A stretch of DNA of 64,000 nt from RUG563 sp045590215 (lineage in GTDB: Bacteria > Bacillota > Clostridia > Christensenellales > Aristaeellaceae). Of the stretch, positions 17,314-25,836 are shown piece after piece. The DNA is taken from the NCBI GenBank assembly GCA_045590215.1, contig JAZNQO010000026.1, positions 186,001-250,000 of the forward strand, given 5' to 3'. Each line of letters starts with the position of its first letter. Within the stretch, counting starts at the first letter, position 1. The position numbers were made by a program, and so were the translations under genes. The notes under the pieces are model-generated. The model ran no database searches, was not told the DNA's origin, and worked only from the letters and a program-made list of their open reading frames with translations.

Positions 17314-18402
17314 ATGCTGCGCTTTATTCTTTTATTGCTTGCTTTTGTTTTCTGCGTTTCTCCCTGCCTTTCAGAAGAAACGCCGGTCACCTTTTATGAA
17401 GCCCCCCTGCAAATTACCCTTACCTTTACCGGAGATTGCACGCTGGGCAATACCCCCAAAGTGAGAGGGTTTGATTATTCTTTTGAGAGCTATATTGAAC
17501 AAAACGGACTCGCCTATCCTTTTCAGAACGTGCTGCCCCTTTTTCAATCCGATGATATTACCATCATCAATCTGGAAGGGGTCTTCCATGATTCCGAAAT
17601 CGGCGTTGCCCAAGGCAAAACATACACCTTCCGCTCCCCCACAGCATACGCCGCCATGCTGCCCCAAAACAGCATCGAAATGGCGTATCTTGGAAATAAT
17701 CATGTTTATGATTACGGCAAGCAGGGCTATCAATCCACCACCCAGGCTCTGGATGACAATCAGGTGATGTGGTTTGGCACCACGGAATTTGGCGATGTGC
17801 CGTATATTTATGAAAAAGACAATGCAAAAATCGGCTTTGTTTCCATCAATATTTCCTATTGGTGGTCGGACGGCGTGGGCGAGCAAATCAAAGAAACCAT
17901 GCGCAAGCTGAAGAAAGAAGAAGGATGCAGCATGATTATCGCCTGCATTCACGGCGGCGTGGAATATGACATCCGCCACGACAGCAATCAGGAAAGAATG
18001 GCCAATGCGTTTATCAGAAACGGGGCTGATATCGTGGTGGGTAATCATCCCCATGTGATTCAGGGGCTGCGCGTGGAAAACGGCAAAACAACGCTTTACA
18101 GCCTTGGTAATTTCGTCTTTGGCGGCAACCACAAAGTACGCTCCCTGCGCACCTATATCGCCCAGATTACGCTTTCTTTTTCCGAAGATGGCACCTATCT
18201 CGGCCATCAGCTCAACATCATCCCAGCACATATGTCCGGCCATCCGGAAAAGAATAATTATCAGCCTGTACTGGTAACAGACGAAGCGGAAGCAGCAAAA
18301 ATCCTTGCGGATATTCAGCGCGATGTGCTTCGGCTGAAGCTCAAGCCCTATCAGAGCGGCATCGGGGCTTTGCAGGAATTTGTTCCTGCCCCAAATCCCT
18401 GA
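17314..18402 (+). CDS. secreted CapA-family metallophosphatase-like protein
   Basis: 362 residues with an N-terminal signal peptide (MLRFILLLLAFVFCVSPCLS). The calcineurin-like metal-binding set of the poly-gamma-glutamate CapA family is intact: FTGDCTLG, INLEG, LGNNHVYDYG, IHGG, GNHPHVIQG and YSLGNF. Proteins of this family act outside the membrane on cell-wall or capsule polymers, but the exact reaction is not established. Has its own promoter; no capsule genes (capB/C/E) are nearby, so a role in poly-gamma-glutamate is not supported by context. Compare with the degenerate relative at 24517-25818. Confidence 0.85.
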   Translation: MLRFILLLLAFVFCVSPCLSEETPVTFYEAPLQITLTFTGDCTLGNTPKVRGFDYSFESYIEQNGLAYPFQNVLPLFQSDDITIINLEGVFHDSEIGVAQGKTYTFRSPTAYAAMLPQNSIEMAYLGNNHVYDYGKQGYQSTTQALDDNQVMWFGTTEFGDVPYIYEKDNAKIGFVSINISYWWSDGVGEQIKETMRKLKKEEGCSMIIACIHGGVEYDIRHDSNQERMANAFIRNGADIVVGNHPHVIQGLRVENGKTTLYSLGNFVFGGNHKVRSLRTYIAQITLSFSEDGTYLGHQLNIIPAHMSGHPEKNNYQPVLVTDEAEAAKILADIQRDVLRLKLKPYQSGIGALQEFVPAPNP

Positions 18403-18408
18403 AAACCC

Positions 18409-18437
18409 TTGCAAAACACGGCTTTCAGCGGTATAAT
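18409..18437 (+). promoter_or_regulatory. sigma-A promoter for hprK-glk-asnS
   Basis: TTGCAA (18409-18414), 17-base spacer, TATAAT (18432-18437). Confidence 0.8.
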
Positions 18438-18476
18438 AAGGGATAACCAATACGCTTAAAGGATGGAGGCGTTTTC

Positions 18477-19400
18477 TTGGTCAACGTACAGGATTTTATC
18501 AAGACCCTTGGCTTGCAAGTCCTTTCCCCCACAACAAGGGAAGAATGGGATATTCATTCGGTGGAATTAAATCGTCCCGGCCTGCAATTCGTGGGGTTTT
18601 ATGAGCATTTTGCCTATGAACGGCCGCAGGTGGTCGGCCTTGTGGAAATGACGTATCTGGAATCCCTTTCGGAAGAAGAGCGCACCGCCCGGCTGGAGCA
18701 ATATTTCTCCTACCCCATTCCCTGCGTGATTCTCTGCCGTGGCATGATGCCCACCCCCGATATGGTGGAATTGGCCAAAGCCCATGACGTTGCTCTCCTT
18801 CGCACGGAGGATATGACCACCAAATTCACCGTGAACACCATGAACTATCTGAACCGGGTGCTGGCTCCCCGGTCCACGCTGCATGGCGTACTGGTGGACG
18901 TTTACGGCACCGGCATCCTCATTACCGGCGAAAGCGGCGTGGGCAAGAGCGAAACGGCATTGGAGCTGGTTAAGCGTGGCCATCAGCTGGTGGCAGACGA
19001 CGTGGTAGATATCAGCAAGGTGAACGAACGCCGCTTGGTTGGCGAATCTCCCGAAACCATCCGGCATTTCATGGAAATCCGTGGTATCGGTATCATTGAT
19101 ATCAAGGCCATGTATGGCGTAGGCAGCGTGATGATGAGCCGTTCCATTGATCTGGTCATTCATCTGGAGCACTGGAAAGAGAAAAAGGCGTATGACCGCC
19201 TTGGCCTTTCCGAAGATTTCACCACCATCATGGATGTGCGCATTCCGCAGGTGGTGCTGCCGGTGCGTCCCGGCCGGAACCTTGCCATTATCATTGAGGT
19301 GGCCGCCCGGAACTTCAGCCTGAAAAAGATGGGCTATTCCGCCGCCAAAGAGCTGGACAGGCGTCTGAACGAAATGATGGGGCTTCATATGCCCGAATAA
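18477..19400 (+). CDS. hprK: HPr kinase/phosphorylase
   Basis: Phosphorylates HPr on Ser46 in response to glycolytic intermediates, making the co-repressor for CcpA carbon catabolite repression, and reverses it with phosphate. 307 residues. Walker A GESGVGKS at 151-158, VADDVVDI after it, and the family signature MEIRGIGIID. The start codon is TTG, eight bases after GGAGG; the nearby ATG at 18463 is out of frame. Followed by a glucokinase and asnS in one operon. A consensus cre site in front of the cellulase at 51868-53682 gives its pathway a likely target in this window. Confidence 0.95.
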   Translation: MVNVQDFIKTLGLQVLSPTTREEWDIHSVELNRPGLQFVGFYEHFAYERPQVVGLVEMTYLESLSEEERTARLEQYFSYPIPCVILCRGMMPTPDMVELAKAHDVALLRTEDMTTKFTVNTMNYLNRVLAPRSTLHGVLVDVYGTGILITGESGVGKSETALELVKRGHQLVADDVVDISKVNERRLVGESPETIRHFMEIRGIGIIDIKAMYGVGSVMMSRSIDLVIHLEHWKEKKAYDRLGLSEDFTTIMDVRIPQVVLPVRPGRNLAIIIEVAARNFSLKKMGYSAAKELDRRLNEMMGLHMPE

Positions 19401-19419
19401 ATAAACGGAGGAAAAGAAA

Positions 19420-20370
19420 ATGGTATATATCGGTGTTGACCTTGGCGGAACCAATATCGCCGTAGGCGTGGTGAACGAAAAATGGGAAGTCATCGCAGAA
19501 GCTTCCACCAAAACGCTGCATCAGCGTCCCTATCAGGAACTCATCCGGGATATGGCTCTTTGCGCCGATAAGGCTCTGCAAAAGGCAGGCCTCACCCATG
19601 ACGATGTGCACAGCATCGGCGTTGGTATCCCCGGCTGCGCAGACGATGACGGCAATGTGATTTTCTGTACCAACCTTGGCTGGAAGGATATTCCCCTTCG
19701 GAAAGAACTGCAAAAGTATATCAATAAGCCCGTTTATATCGGCAATGATGCCACGGTAGCCGGCCTTGCGGAAAGCTATGCCGGGGTCAGCGCAGGCTGC
19801 TCTTCCAGTGTGTTTTTGACGCTGGGCACGGGCGTTGGCGGCGGTATCATCATCGACGGCAAGCCTTGGAACGGCGTGCATGGCGTGGCAAGCGAATTGG
19901 GGCATATGATCCTTGTCGCAGGGGGCGAGCTTTGCTCCTGCGGCACCCGTGGCTGCCTTGAACGCTACACCAGTGCCACCGCCATCATCCGCATGGCCAA
20001 AGAAGCCGTGGAAAACCTGCCCAATTGCGGCATCATGAAAAAGGCTGGCGGCGATATCAGCCGCATCAATGCCAAGATGGTCATTGATGCCGCCAAGGAA
20101 GGCGATCCCGTGGGCGTGCAGGTGTTTGAACAGTATACCGATTATCTGGCCATGGCTTGCAATAACGTGATTCAGTTCCTGGATCCGGATATGATCGTGC
20201 TGGGCGGCGGTGTGAGCCATGCAGGCGAATTCCTTGTGGAAAAGGTGCGTGCCAAGATTCCCAATTATATCCTCAATAAAAACCTGCCCTATTCCGAAAT
20301 CCATCTAGCCAAGCTGGGCAACGAAGCCGGTATCATCGGTGCTGCGCTGCTGGGCCGTGCAGCCGAATAA
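19420..20370 (+). CDS. glk: glucokinase, ROK family
   Basis: ATP-dependent phosphorylation of glucose released from glycogen, maltodextrins, lactose or cellodextrins. 316 residues. The N-terminal phosphate-binding motif is GVDLGGTNIAVG, and the ROK zinc-binding cluster is CSCGTRGCLE with the upstream His in ELGHM. No helix-turn-helix, so this is an enzyme and not a repressor. GGAGG lies eight bases before the ATG. Downstream of hprK, which links glucose phosphorylation with catabolite control. Confidence 0.92.
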   Translation: MVYIGVDLGGTNIAVGVVNEKWEVIAEASTKTLHQRPYQELIRDMALCADKALQKAGLTHDDVHSIGVGIPGCADDDGNVIFCTNLGWKDIPLRKELQKYINKPVYIGNDATVAGLAESYAGVSAGCSSSVFLTLGTGVGGGIIIDGKPWNGVHGVASELGHMILVAGGELCSCGTRGCLERYTSATAIIRMAKEAVENLPNCGIMKKAGGDISRINAKMVIDAAKEGDPVGVQVFEQYTDYLAMACNNVIQFLDPDMIVLGGGVSHAGEFLVEKVRAKIPNYILNKNLPYSEIHLAKLGNEAGIIGAALLGRAAE

Positions 20371-20395
20371 AACAAAAGCGGAGGAAATTTGAGCC

Positions 20396-21781
20396 ATGGA
20401 ATATGATATCAGAACTTTATTCAAGCAAACCCCGGCCGCCGGTGAAAAGGTAGTCATTTCCGGCTGGGTGCGCACCCTTCGTGACAGCAAGGCCTTTGCC
20501 TTTATTGAGCTCAACGACGGCACATATTTTAAGAACGTGCAGATCGTCTGCGACGAAGCTTTGGCAAACTTCAAGGAAGTGGTGAAAATCACCCTCGGCA
20601 GTGCCCTAACCATCGAAGGCACGCTGGTGCTCACCCCCGAAATGAAGCAGCCCTTTGAAATCCACGCCACCAAGGTGGATATCGTAGGTCTTTCCGATCC
20701 CTCCTATCCCCTGCAGAAGAAGCGGCACACAGTGGAATATCTGCGCACACAGGCGCACCTTCGCCCCCGTACCAATCTTTTCAGTGCCGTTTTCCGCATC
20801 CGCTCTCTGGCGGCGCAGGCCATCCATTCCTTCTTCGCCCAGCGGAACTTTGTCTATGTCCACACCCCCCTCATCACCGGCAGTGACTGTGAAGGCGCCG
20901 GCGAAATGTTCCGGGTGACCACGCTGGATTTGCAGAACCTCCCAAAGGATGACAAGGGCAACGTAAAAGAAAGCGACGATTTCTTCGGCAAGCCTGCCAG
21001 CCTCACCGTGTCCGGCCAGCTGAACGCCGAATGTTATGCCATGGCTTTCCGCAACGTCTATACCTTCGGCCCCACTTTCCGTGCCGAAAAGAGCTATACC
21101 CCCCGTCACGCCGCCGAATTCTGGATGATTGAGCCGGAAATCGCCTTTGCCGATCTGAACGACGATATGGAGCTGGCGGAAGATATGCTGCGCTTCGTCA
21201 TCAGCGATGTGTTGGAAAAGGCGCAGGAAGAATTGCAGTTCCTCAATCAGTTTGTTGATAAGGGGCTCATTGAAAGACTACAACATGTGGCAAACAGCAA
21301 GTTCGCCCGTTGCAGCTATACCGAAGCCATTGACATCCTGCAAAAGGCCGATAAGGACTTTGAATATAAGGTATTCTGGGGCATGGATATCCAGACAGAA
21401 CACGAACGTTATCTGGCCGAACAGCATTTCAGCTGCCCCGTGTGCGTATATAATTATCCCAAGGATATCAAGGCCTTCTATATGCGCCTCAATGACGATC
21501 AGAAAACCGTTGCCGCTGTGGACGTGCTGGTGCCCGGCATTGGCGAACTGATTGGCGGAAGCCAGCGCGAAGAACGTCTGGATGTGCTGGAAAAGCGCAT
21601 TGACGAGCTGAACCTTGGTCAGGAAAACTATTGGTGGTATCTGGAACTGCGCAAGTTTGGCACGGCTCCCCATGCCGGCTTCGGCCTTGGCTTTGAACGC
21701 CTCATCATGTATTTGACTGGCGTTGCCAATATCCGTGACGTGCTGCCCTTCCCCCGTACCACCGGCAGCGCAGAATTCTGA
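20396..21781 (+). CDS. asnS: asparaginyl-tRNA synthetase
   Basis: Class IIb synthetase charging tRNA-Asn. 461 residues. N-terminal OB-fold anticodon-binding domain (VVISGWVRTLRDSKAFAFIEL), then the class II core: motif 2 TFRAEKSYTPRHAAEFWMIEPE and motif 3 GFGLGFERLIMYLTG. The sequence TFGPTFRAEKS and the lack of a GAD insertion mark AsnRS rather than bacterial AspRS. No T-box leader is present. Ends at a strong terminator. Confidence 0.95.
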   Translation: MEYDIRTLFKQTPAAGEKVVISGWVRTLRDSKAFAFIELNDGTYFKNVQIVCDEALANFKEVVKITLGSALTIEGTLVLTPEMKQPFEIHATKVDIVGLSDPSYPLQKKRHTVEYLRTQAHLRPRTNLFSAVFRIRSLAAQAIHSFFAQRNFVYVHTPLITGSDCEGAGEMFRVTTLDLQNLPKDDKGNVKESDDFFGKPASLTVSGQLNAECYAMAFRNVYTFGPTFRAEKSYTPRHAAEFWMIEPEIAFADLNDDMELAEDMLRFVISDVLEKAQEELQFLNQFVDKGLIERLQHVANSKFARCSYTEAIDILQKADKDFEYKVFWGMDIQTEHERYLAEQHFSCPVCVYNYPKDIKAFYMRLNDDQKTVAAVDVLVPGIGELIGGSQREERLDVLEKRIDELNLGQENYWWYLELRKFGTAPHAGFGLGFERLIMYLTGVANIRDVLPFPRTTGSAEF

Positions 21782-21800
21782 TTCTCCTGGCAAGTCTTTC

Positions 21801-21829
21801 AAGCCTCCCTTTTTTCGGGAGGCTTTTTC
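21801..21829 (+). terminator. rho-independent terminator of hprK-glk-asnS
   Basis: Perfect stem AGCCTCCC (21802-21809) / GGGAGGCT (21817-21824) followed by T5. Confidence 0.9.
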
Positions 21830-21879
21830 ATTATCAAAAAATTTACATTTTCCTATAACCACCATATACAGGCAAACAG

Positions 21880-21908
21880 TTGAAAAAATATACCGTATAT
21901 GCTATAAT
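21880..21908 (+). promoter_or_regulatory. sigma-A promoter for secreted Ig-domain protein
   Basis: TTGAAA (21880-21885), 17-base spacer, TATAAT (21903-21908). The leader of about 85 bases before the ATG is AT-rich with no obvious structure. Confidence 0.75.
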
Positions 21909-22001
21909 ATTTAGCGTCTGTTTTATGCGGCAATTCTGTTTTGCATTTGTTTTATCAAACTGATTTTCAATGTATCCGTTCAATTGGAAGGAGGCTTTCC
22001 G

Positions 22002-23510
22002 ATGCGCAAAATTCTGTTTTTCGTCCTGCTGCTTTTCGTTATTCTGGTGCCTGCCGCCTTGGCAGAAACCTATTCCTTCAGCGATGGTAATTTCTCCATT
22101 GAGCTAAACCCCAAGGATTTTGACGTGGTGCTCACTCCTTATAATTTGCCCACCCATCAATCCTGGATTGAAGAGCAGGGGGACGATTTCAATATCACCG
22201 TCCGCACCTTTGAAAGCGAAGGCATCCTTTTGAAAGCCTACGACCAGAAAAACAGCCGTGTTTTTGTCGTTACGGCACAGAAGAATCTGGCCGCCAATAT
22301 GTATTTTGACCTCAACGAGCAGGACGACGATATGCGCAAGGAATTCCGTCAGTCCCACACCAACGGCACCGCCTACGGCATCTTGGGCTATACCTACACC
22401 AAGGCCGCATGGCAGAAATACAATAACGACGTGCAGCGTTTTCTGCACACTGCCTATTCCTTGAACCAAAATGGCGAGCTCTATTGCACGGGCTACCAGC
22501 GGCGCACCATCCGTAACGGCTATACCATCACCTTGGACATGCAGGTGTTTGGCCGCAAGGCAAAAACGGCCGACGAAGAAGCCCTGCAGGACATCATGAA
22601 AACCCTGCGTTTCACCTCCATCCAGCCCATGCCGGAACTGCCTATCAAGCTGAATTTCACCTCTGCTCCGCCGCAGGAAACCAGCGAACCTACTTTTACC
22701 GTCAAAGGTGTCTCCCAAAAGAATGCAAAAATCACAGCTTCCGTCATGTCCTTTGGCTCCTCCAAGGCTCTCACCTATTCCGAAACCGCTTCTTCCTCCG
22801 GCGCATTCTCTTTCAAAGTGACGCTGCCCTCCCAAGGGGTTTATACCATGACCATCACCGCCGAAAAGGAAGGCTGTATTTCCGCCCAGCGGATGTTCTC
22901 CATCACTTATCAGAAGGGCCTGCTTTCCGTGCAATTGCACACAAGCCCCGGTGCGGTTCTAACGGATGAAACCATCATTTCCGGCTCCACTGAAAAAGGA
23001 GCCACGACGCAAGTTTCCATGACAGGCCCCGTGGATTATAACAAAACTTCCACTTCCCAGGAATTCAAATTCACCTTGGATACCAGTGCCGAGGGCAATT
23101 ATCTGATCATCGTCAGCGTTACCAAAAAGGGCATGAACGAGCGTGTTTTCACCTATCAATGCACCCGTTCCTACACCGATACGGAACGCTCCGACAAGTT
23201 CAAAAACGAATCACGTGAATATGAATACGAAAACCTTTCCAAATCCGCCAATAAGGGCAAATTGGTTCGCCAGACGGGCTATGTGACGGACATCACCGAA
23301 ACCACCGGCGAATGGCTGGTGAAATTCGCCATGGATAAATCCGGCGATACCTACAAAGATATGTGCTATGTAATTTTTGCAGAAGAGCCCGCCGCCCAGA
23401 TCGGCGAAAAATATACCCTCTACGGCATGGCCTCCGAAACCTACAGCATCCTCACTGAAGCCGGCTCCATCAAAATGTTTCCCCGGATTGAGGGTTATTA
23501 TCTGGAATAA
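22002..23510 (+). CDS. secreted protein with bacterial Ig-like repeats
   Basis: 502 residues. Signal peptide MRKILFFVLLLFVILVPAALA, then an N-terminal domain of about 190 residues (resembling the PsbP/DcrB-like fold), then two Ig-like beta-sandwich repeats (about 220-310 and 315-400), each ending in a TYT/TYQ-type strand, then a linker rich in charged residues, and a C-terminal OB-like domain (GKLVRQTGYVTDITETTGEWLV). No sortase signal or membrane anchor at the C-terminus. Probably an extracellular, wall-associated protein of unknown role. Start chosen at 22002 after GGAAGGAGG; the in-frame ATG at 21984 lies before that site. Confidence 0.7.
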   Translation: MRKILFFVLLLFVILVPAALAETYSFSDGNFSIELNPKDFDVVLTPYNLPTHQSWIEEQGDDFNITVRTFESEGILLKAYDQKNSRVFVVTAQKNLAANMYFDLNEQDDDMRKEFRQSHTNGTAYGILGYTYTKAAWQKYNNDVQRFLHTAYSLNQNGELYCTGYQRRTIRNGYTITLDMQVFGRKAKTADEEALQDIMKTLRFTSIQPMPELPIKLNFTSAPPQETSEPTFTVKGVSQKNAKITASVMSFGSSKALTYSETASSSGAFSFKVTLPSQGVYTMTITAEKEGCISAQRMFSITYQKGLLSVQLHTSPGAVLTDETIISGSTEKGATTQVSMTGPVDYNKTSTSQEFKFTLDTSAEGNYLIIVSVTKKGMNERVFTYQCTRSYTDTERSDKFKNESREYEYENLSKSANKGKLVRQTGYVTDITETTGEWLVKFAMDKSGDTYKDMCYVIFAEEPAAQIGEKYTLYGMASETYSILTEAGSIKMFPRIEGYYLE

Positions 23511-23525
23511 ACCTTTTTTCATTAA

Positions 23526-23556
23526 GCTGCACTCCTTCTGGAGCGCAGTTTTTTTG
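23526..23556 (+). terminator. rho-independent terminator
   Basis: CTGCACTCC/GGAGCGCAG stem (one mismatch) with a TTCT loop followed by T8. Confidence 0.85.
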
Positions 23557-23557
23557 C

Positions 23558-23584
23558 ACCCTTTTCCCCTCCTTTCATACCATG
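23558..23584 (+). promoter_or_regulatory. possible sporulation (sigma-K/E-like) promoter
   Basis: AC (23558-23559), 16 bases, then CATACCATG (23576-23584), one change from the sigma-K -10 pattern CATANNNTA. No sigma-A boxes were found in the gap. It precedes a cysteine-rich coat-like gene by about 70 bases. Confidence 0.35.
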
Positions 23585-23656
23585 AAAATGAAGGCGAAAG
23601 TGAATTTCCCTTCGCCCCATGCGCATCAGCGCAATCATAAAAAGGAGGAGCTGCTT

Positions 23657-24463
23657 ATGTCTTTCTACTCCTATAAGAATGCCAATCCTTCCTGCTGCCC
23701 CGGCACGGTGAACGGCAATGTACTGGATGGGCTGAATGAAAAAATCTGCATTCAGGTGCAGCGGGTGTACGACAGCTGCCTGCAGCAACAGCAATTGACC
23801 GGCGTGGATGTGACCATCTCCAGCTACGCCCAGGTGGTGAACACCTGCTGCTGCAATTCTTCTGCCTGCTGCGGTAATGAAACGGAAACCGTGCCGCCTA
23901 CATCCGCTCCCGTTCCCCCCATCACCTTTGAATCCTGCCGCTCCAGCACCATGGATGTGGATATCACCAATCTTTCCGTGGAACGGCTTTGTGACAGGCC
24001 CTGCTTCGCCCGTGTGCGTGGCAGCATCCAGATCCCCATTGACATCCTCTTTACAGACAGCCGCTGCATTGAATATATCGGCAAGGGCACCGTTAACGTC
24101 AGCCGGGATGTGCTGCTGGCAGTTCCCGATGAATCCATCGTGCCCTTCTCCCTGGAAGGCATGGCAAGTGCAGTGTGCGTCGCTGGCTCCTATCAGGGAA
24201 ACAATACCTTCCGGCTTACCGTCTGCGTGACCATCGTTCTGAAGGTGCTGGCCAAGGTAGAGATTCTCGTGCCAAGCTATGGCTTTTGCAGTATTCCCCC
24301 CTGCGAGGAATTTGCGGACAGCGTGTGTGATGAATTCTTCTCCCTGCCCCTCTTCCCTCCGGCTACGCTGTGCGATGAATCCAGCTTCACCAACACCTGC
24401 ACCAATTGCAATTGCTCCGGCGGCTGCAATAACGGCTGCGGAAGTTGCTCCTGCAACCGTTGA
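23657..24463 (+). CDS. cysteine-rich spore-coat-like protein
   Basis: 268 residues with about 26 cysteines, in clusters: CC at the N-terminus, CCCNSSACC around residue 57, and a C-terminal Cys/Asn/Gly tail ending in repeated CxxC and CxC units. No signal peptide. The N-terminal block VLDGLNEKICIQVQRVYDSCLQQQ and the beta-rich centre are typical of clostridial spore-surface proteins of unknown function that cross-link through disulfides. AAAGGAGG precedes the ATG at 23657; the longer frame from 23582 lacks such a site. Single gene between terminators; a sigma-K-like element lies upstream. Confidence 0.6.
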   Translation: MSFYSYKNANPSCCPGTVNGNVLDGLNEKICIQVQRVYDSCLQQQQLTGVDVTISSYAQVVNTCCCNSSACCGNETETVPPTSAPVPPITFESCRSSTMDVDITNLSVERLCDRPCFARVRGSIQIPIDILFTDSRCIEYIGKGTVNVSRDVLLAVPDESIVPFSLEGMASAVCVAGSYQGNNTFRLTVCVTIVLKVLAKVEILVPSYGFCSIPPCEEFADSVCDEFFSLPLFPPATLCDESSFTNTCTNCNCSGGCNNGCGSCSCNR

Positions 24464-24484
24464 CAAAACAATACTTCATCAAAA

Positions 24485-24520
24485 GAAAAAAGCAGGGGCT
24501 TTCGCTCCTGCCTTTTTTAT
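24485..24520. terminator. bidirectional rho-independent terminator
   Basis: GCAGGGGC (24492-24499) pairs with GCTCCTGC (one G-T), flanked by A-run and T6. Shared by the convergent cysteine-rich and CapA-like genes. Confidence 0.85.
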
Positions 24521-25818
24521 TCTTTTTCAGCCAATATCAACGTATTTTTCAGGCTTTCGTCGGTGCGGTTATTGCACCGCTGCATCACTTGCCATTGATC
24601 GTCTTTCATCTGCTCCGGTCTTTCTCTTCCCACAATCACACGGTATTGGGTTTCTCCCTGTATATTTTGCTTCCAGATATAAGTGGGTTCATAGGAAAGC
24701 CCTGTGATTTCCACGTCGCTGCCCTTGGCCTTTGCCTTCACATGCACCAATGCGCCGGACAGGTCATAGCCGTCCCGTGACTCTGTCAGTAAACTGCCCA
24801 TGGAATAGAGGGTCAAGGAACGCCGGTTATCGCCGTTTTCATCTGCCGTGCTCAACCACGCCGCAGGCAAAAGCCGTTTGATGCCCGTGCCTACGATGAT
24901 ATCCGCCCCGGCTGCGGTTATATCCTTGGCCGTCAGCTGCATGGAATCGGTAATCTTATCGGCATCGGTGTTCTGCCAATGGATATACACCAACACCAGT
25001 TGACAGCCTTGGTTTCTGGCATTTTCAATCATCAGTTCCAATTCTGCCATATTATCCGCCGTCAGCATATTATTCCCGGCGGCAGATTGCAGGGTATTGG
25101 CGGCTTGCGTGCTCAATTTTTCCGAATAGCCTATGATGGCCATACGAATACCGTTCTGCTCCAGCATCAGCATTTGAGAGGCATTCTTGGCATTTACGCC
25201 GCTGACGGCCATGCCGTTTTGGTAAAGCGCGTCAGCGGTGTCCACAGCCGTCTGTGCGCCGCCTTTCAATACTGCATCCGCTTCCAGGATAGCCACATTG
25301 AACCCCGCCGTCCGCAAGGCCAAGGCTGCACTTGGGTTCGCCTGCTGGTCAGAATAGCTATGTTCCTTTGCCGTCAAGGCCTGCGGCATTACGGCAATGC
25401 GGATGTGCCCGGTATTATAAGCAGCCACATCCTGCAAAACCGCCTGATAGTTGCAGCTTTGCGTTTGCTTATCATAGGTGCTGTCGCCGATATTGCTTTC
25501 AAAGGCCGCCATCCCGGCCAGAGTCAGCGTCACTTCAGGGTTTGGCGTTGCCATGACGGGAGCCATCGTTGGCGCAGCGGTAGCCGCTGGAAGGGGGGGC
25601 AAGGACATGGTGGTCACTTTCACGTTTTCATCCATCATGGCGGATGTATCGCTCAAAAACGCATCCGAAAGGAGCCCTGCCATTTTCATGGTGGTCATAG
25701 GAATATCAGCATCGGAATGGAAAGCGGCATACAAAGAAACGCATCCAGCCAGCACTACGATGGTCAAAACAATGGTCAGGATGCTGGGAATGGACAGGCC
25801 TTTTCTCTTTTCTTTCAT
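24517..25818 (-). CDS. membrane-anchored CapA-like protein with lost metal ligands
   Basis: 433 residues: a basic N-terminus and one membrane helix (about 9-31), a Thr/Pro/Ala-rich linker (about 65-95), then a CapA-like domain. Aligned by eye with the intact CapA at 17314-18402, the metal and catalytic motifs are replaced: FTGD becomes LAGMAAF, LGNNHVYD becomes VSGVNAKN, GNHPHV becomes GTGIKRL, and SLGNF becomes SMGSL. The scaffold (VYIHW, ADIIVG, LTLYSMG) is kept. It is therefore probably a non-catalytic, surface-exposed binding protein. It is the last gene of the ECF-S/coaX operon. Confidence 0.7.
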   Translation of the reverse strand: MKEKRKGLSIPSILTIVLTIVVLAGCVSLYAAFHSDADIPMTTMKMAGLLSDAFLSDTSAMMDENVKVTTMSLPPLPAATAAPTMAPVMATPNPEVTLTLAGMAAFESNIGDSTYDKQTQSCNYQAVLQDVAAYNTGHIRIAVMPQALTAKEHSYSDQQANPSAALALRTAGFNVAILEADAVLKGGAQTAVDTADALYQNGMAVSGVNAKNASQMLMLEQNGIRMAIIGYSEKLSTQAANTLQSAAGNNMLTADNMAELELMIENARNQGCQLVLVYIHWQNTDADKITDSMQLTAKDITAAGADIIVGTGIKRLLPAAWLSTADENGDNRRSLTLYSMGSLLTESRDGYDLSGALVHVKAKAKGSDVEITGLSYEPTYIWKQNIQGETQYRVIVGRERPEQMKDDQWQVMQRCNNRTDESLKNTLILAEKE

Positions 25819-25836
25819 TGCCTCATCCCCCTATGA

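Noticed and set aside
18463..18465. ATG as start of hprK
   Set aside because: It is out of frame with the HprK coding sequence; the TTG at 18477 is in frame and well placed after GGAGG.
20371..20395. T-box leader for asnS or lysS
   Set aside because: asnS has a 25-base gap to glk, and the greA-lysS leader lacks the T-box sequence and specifier hairpin.
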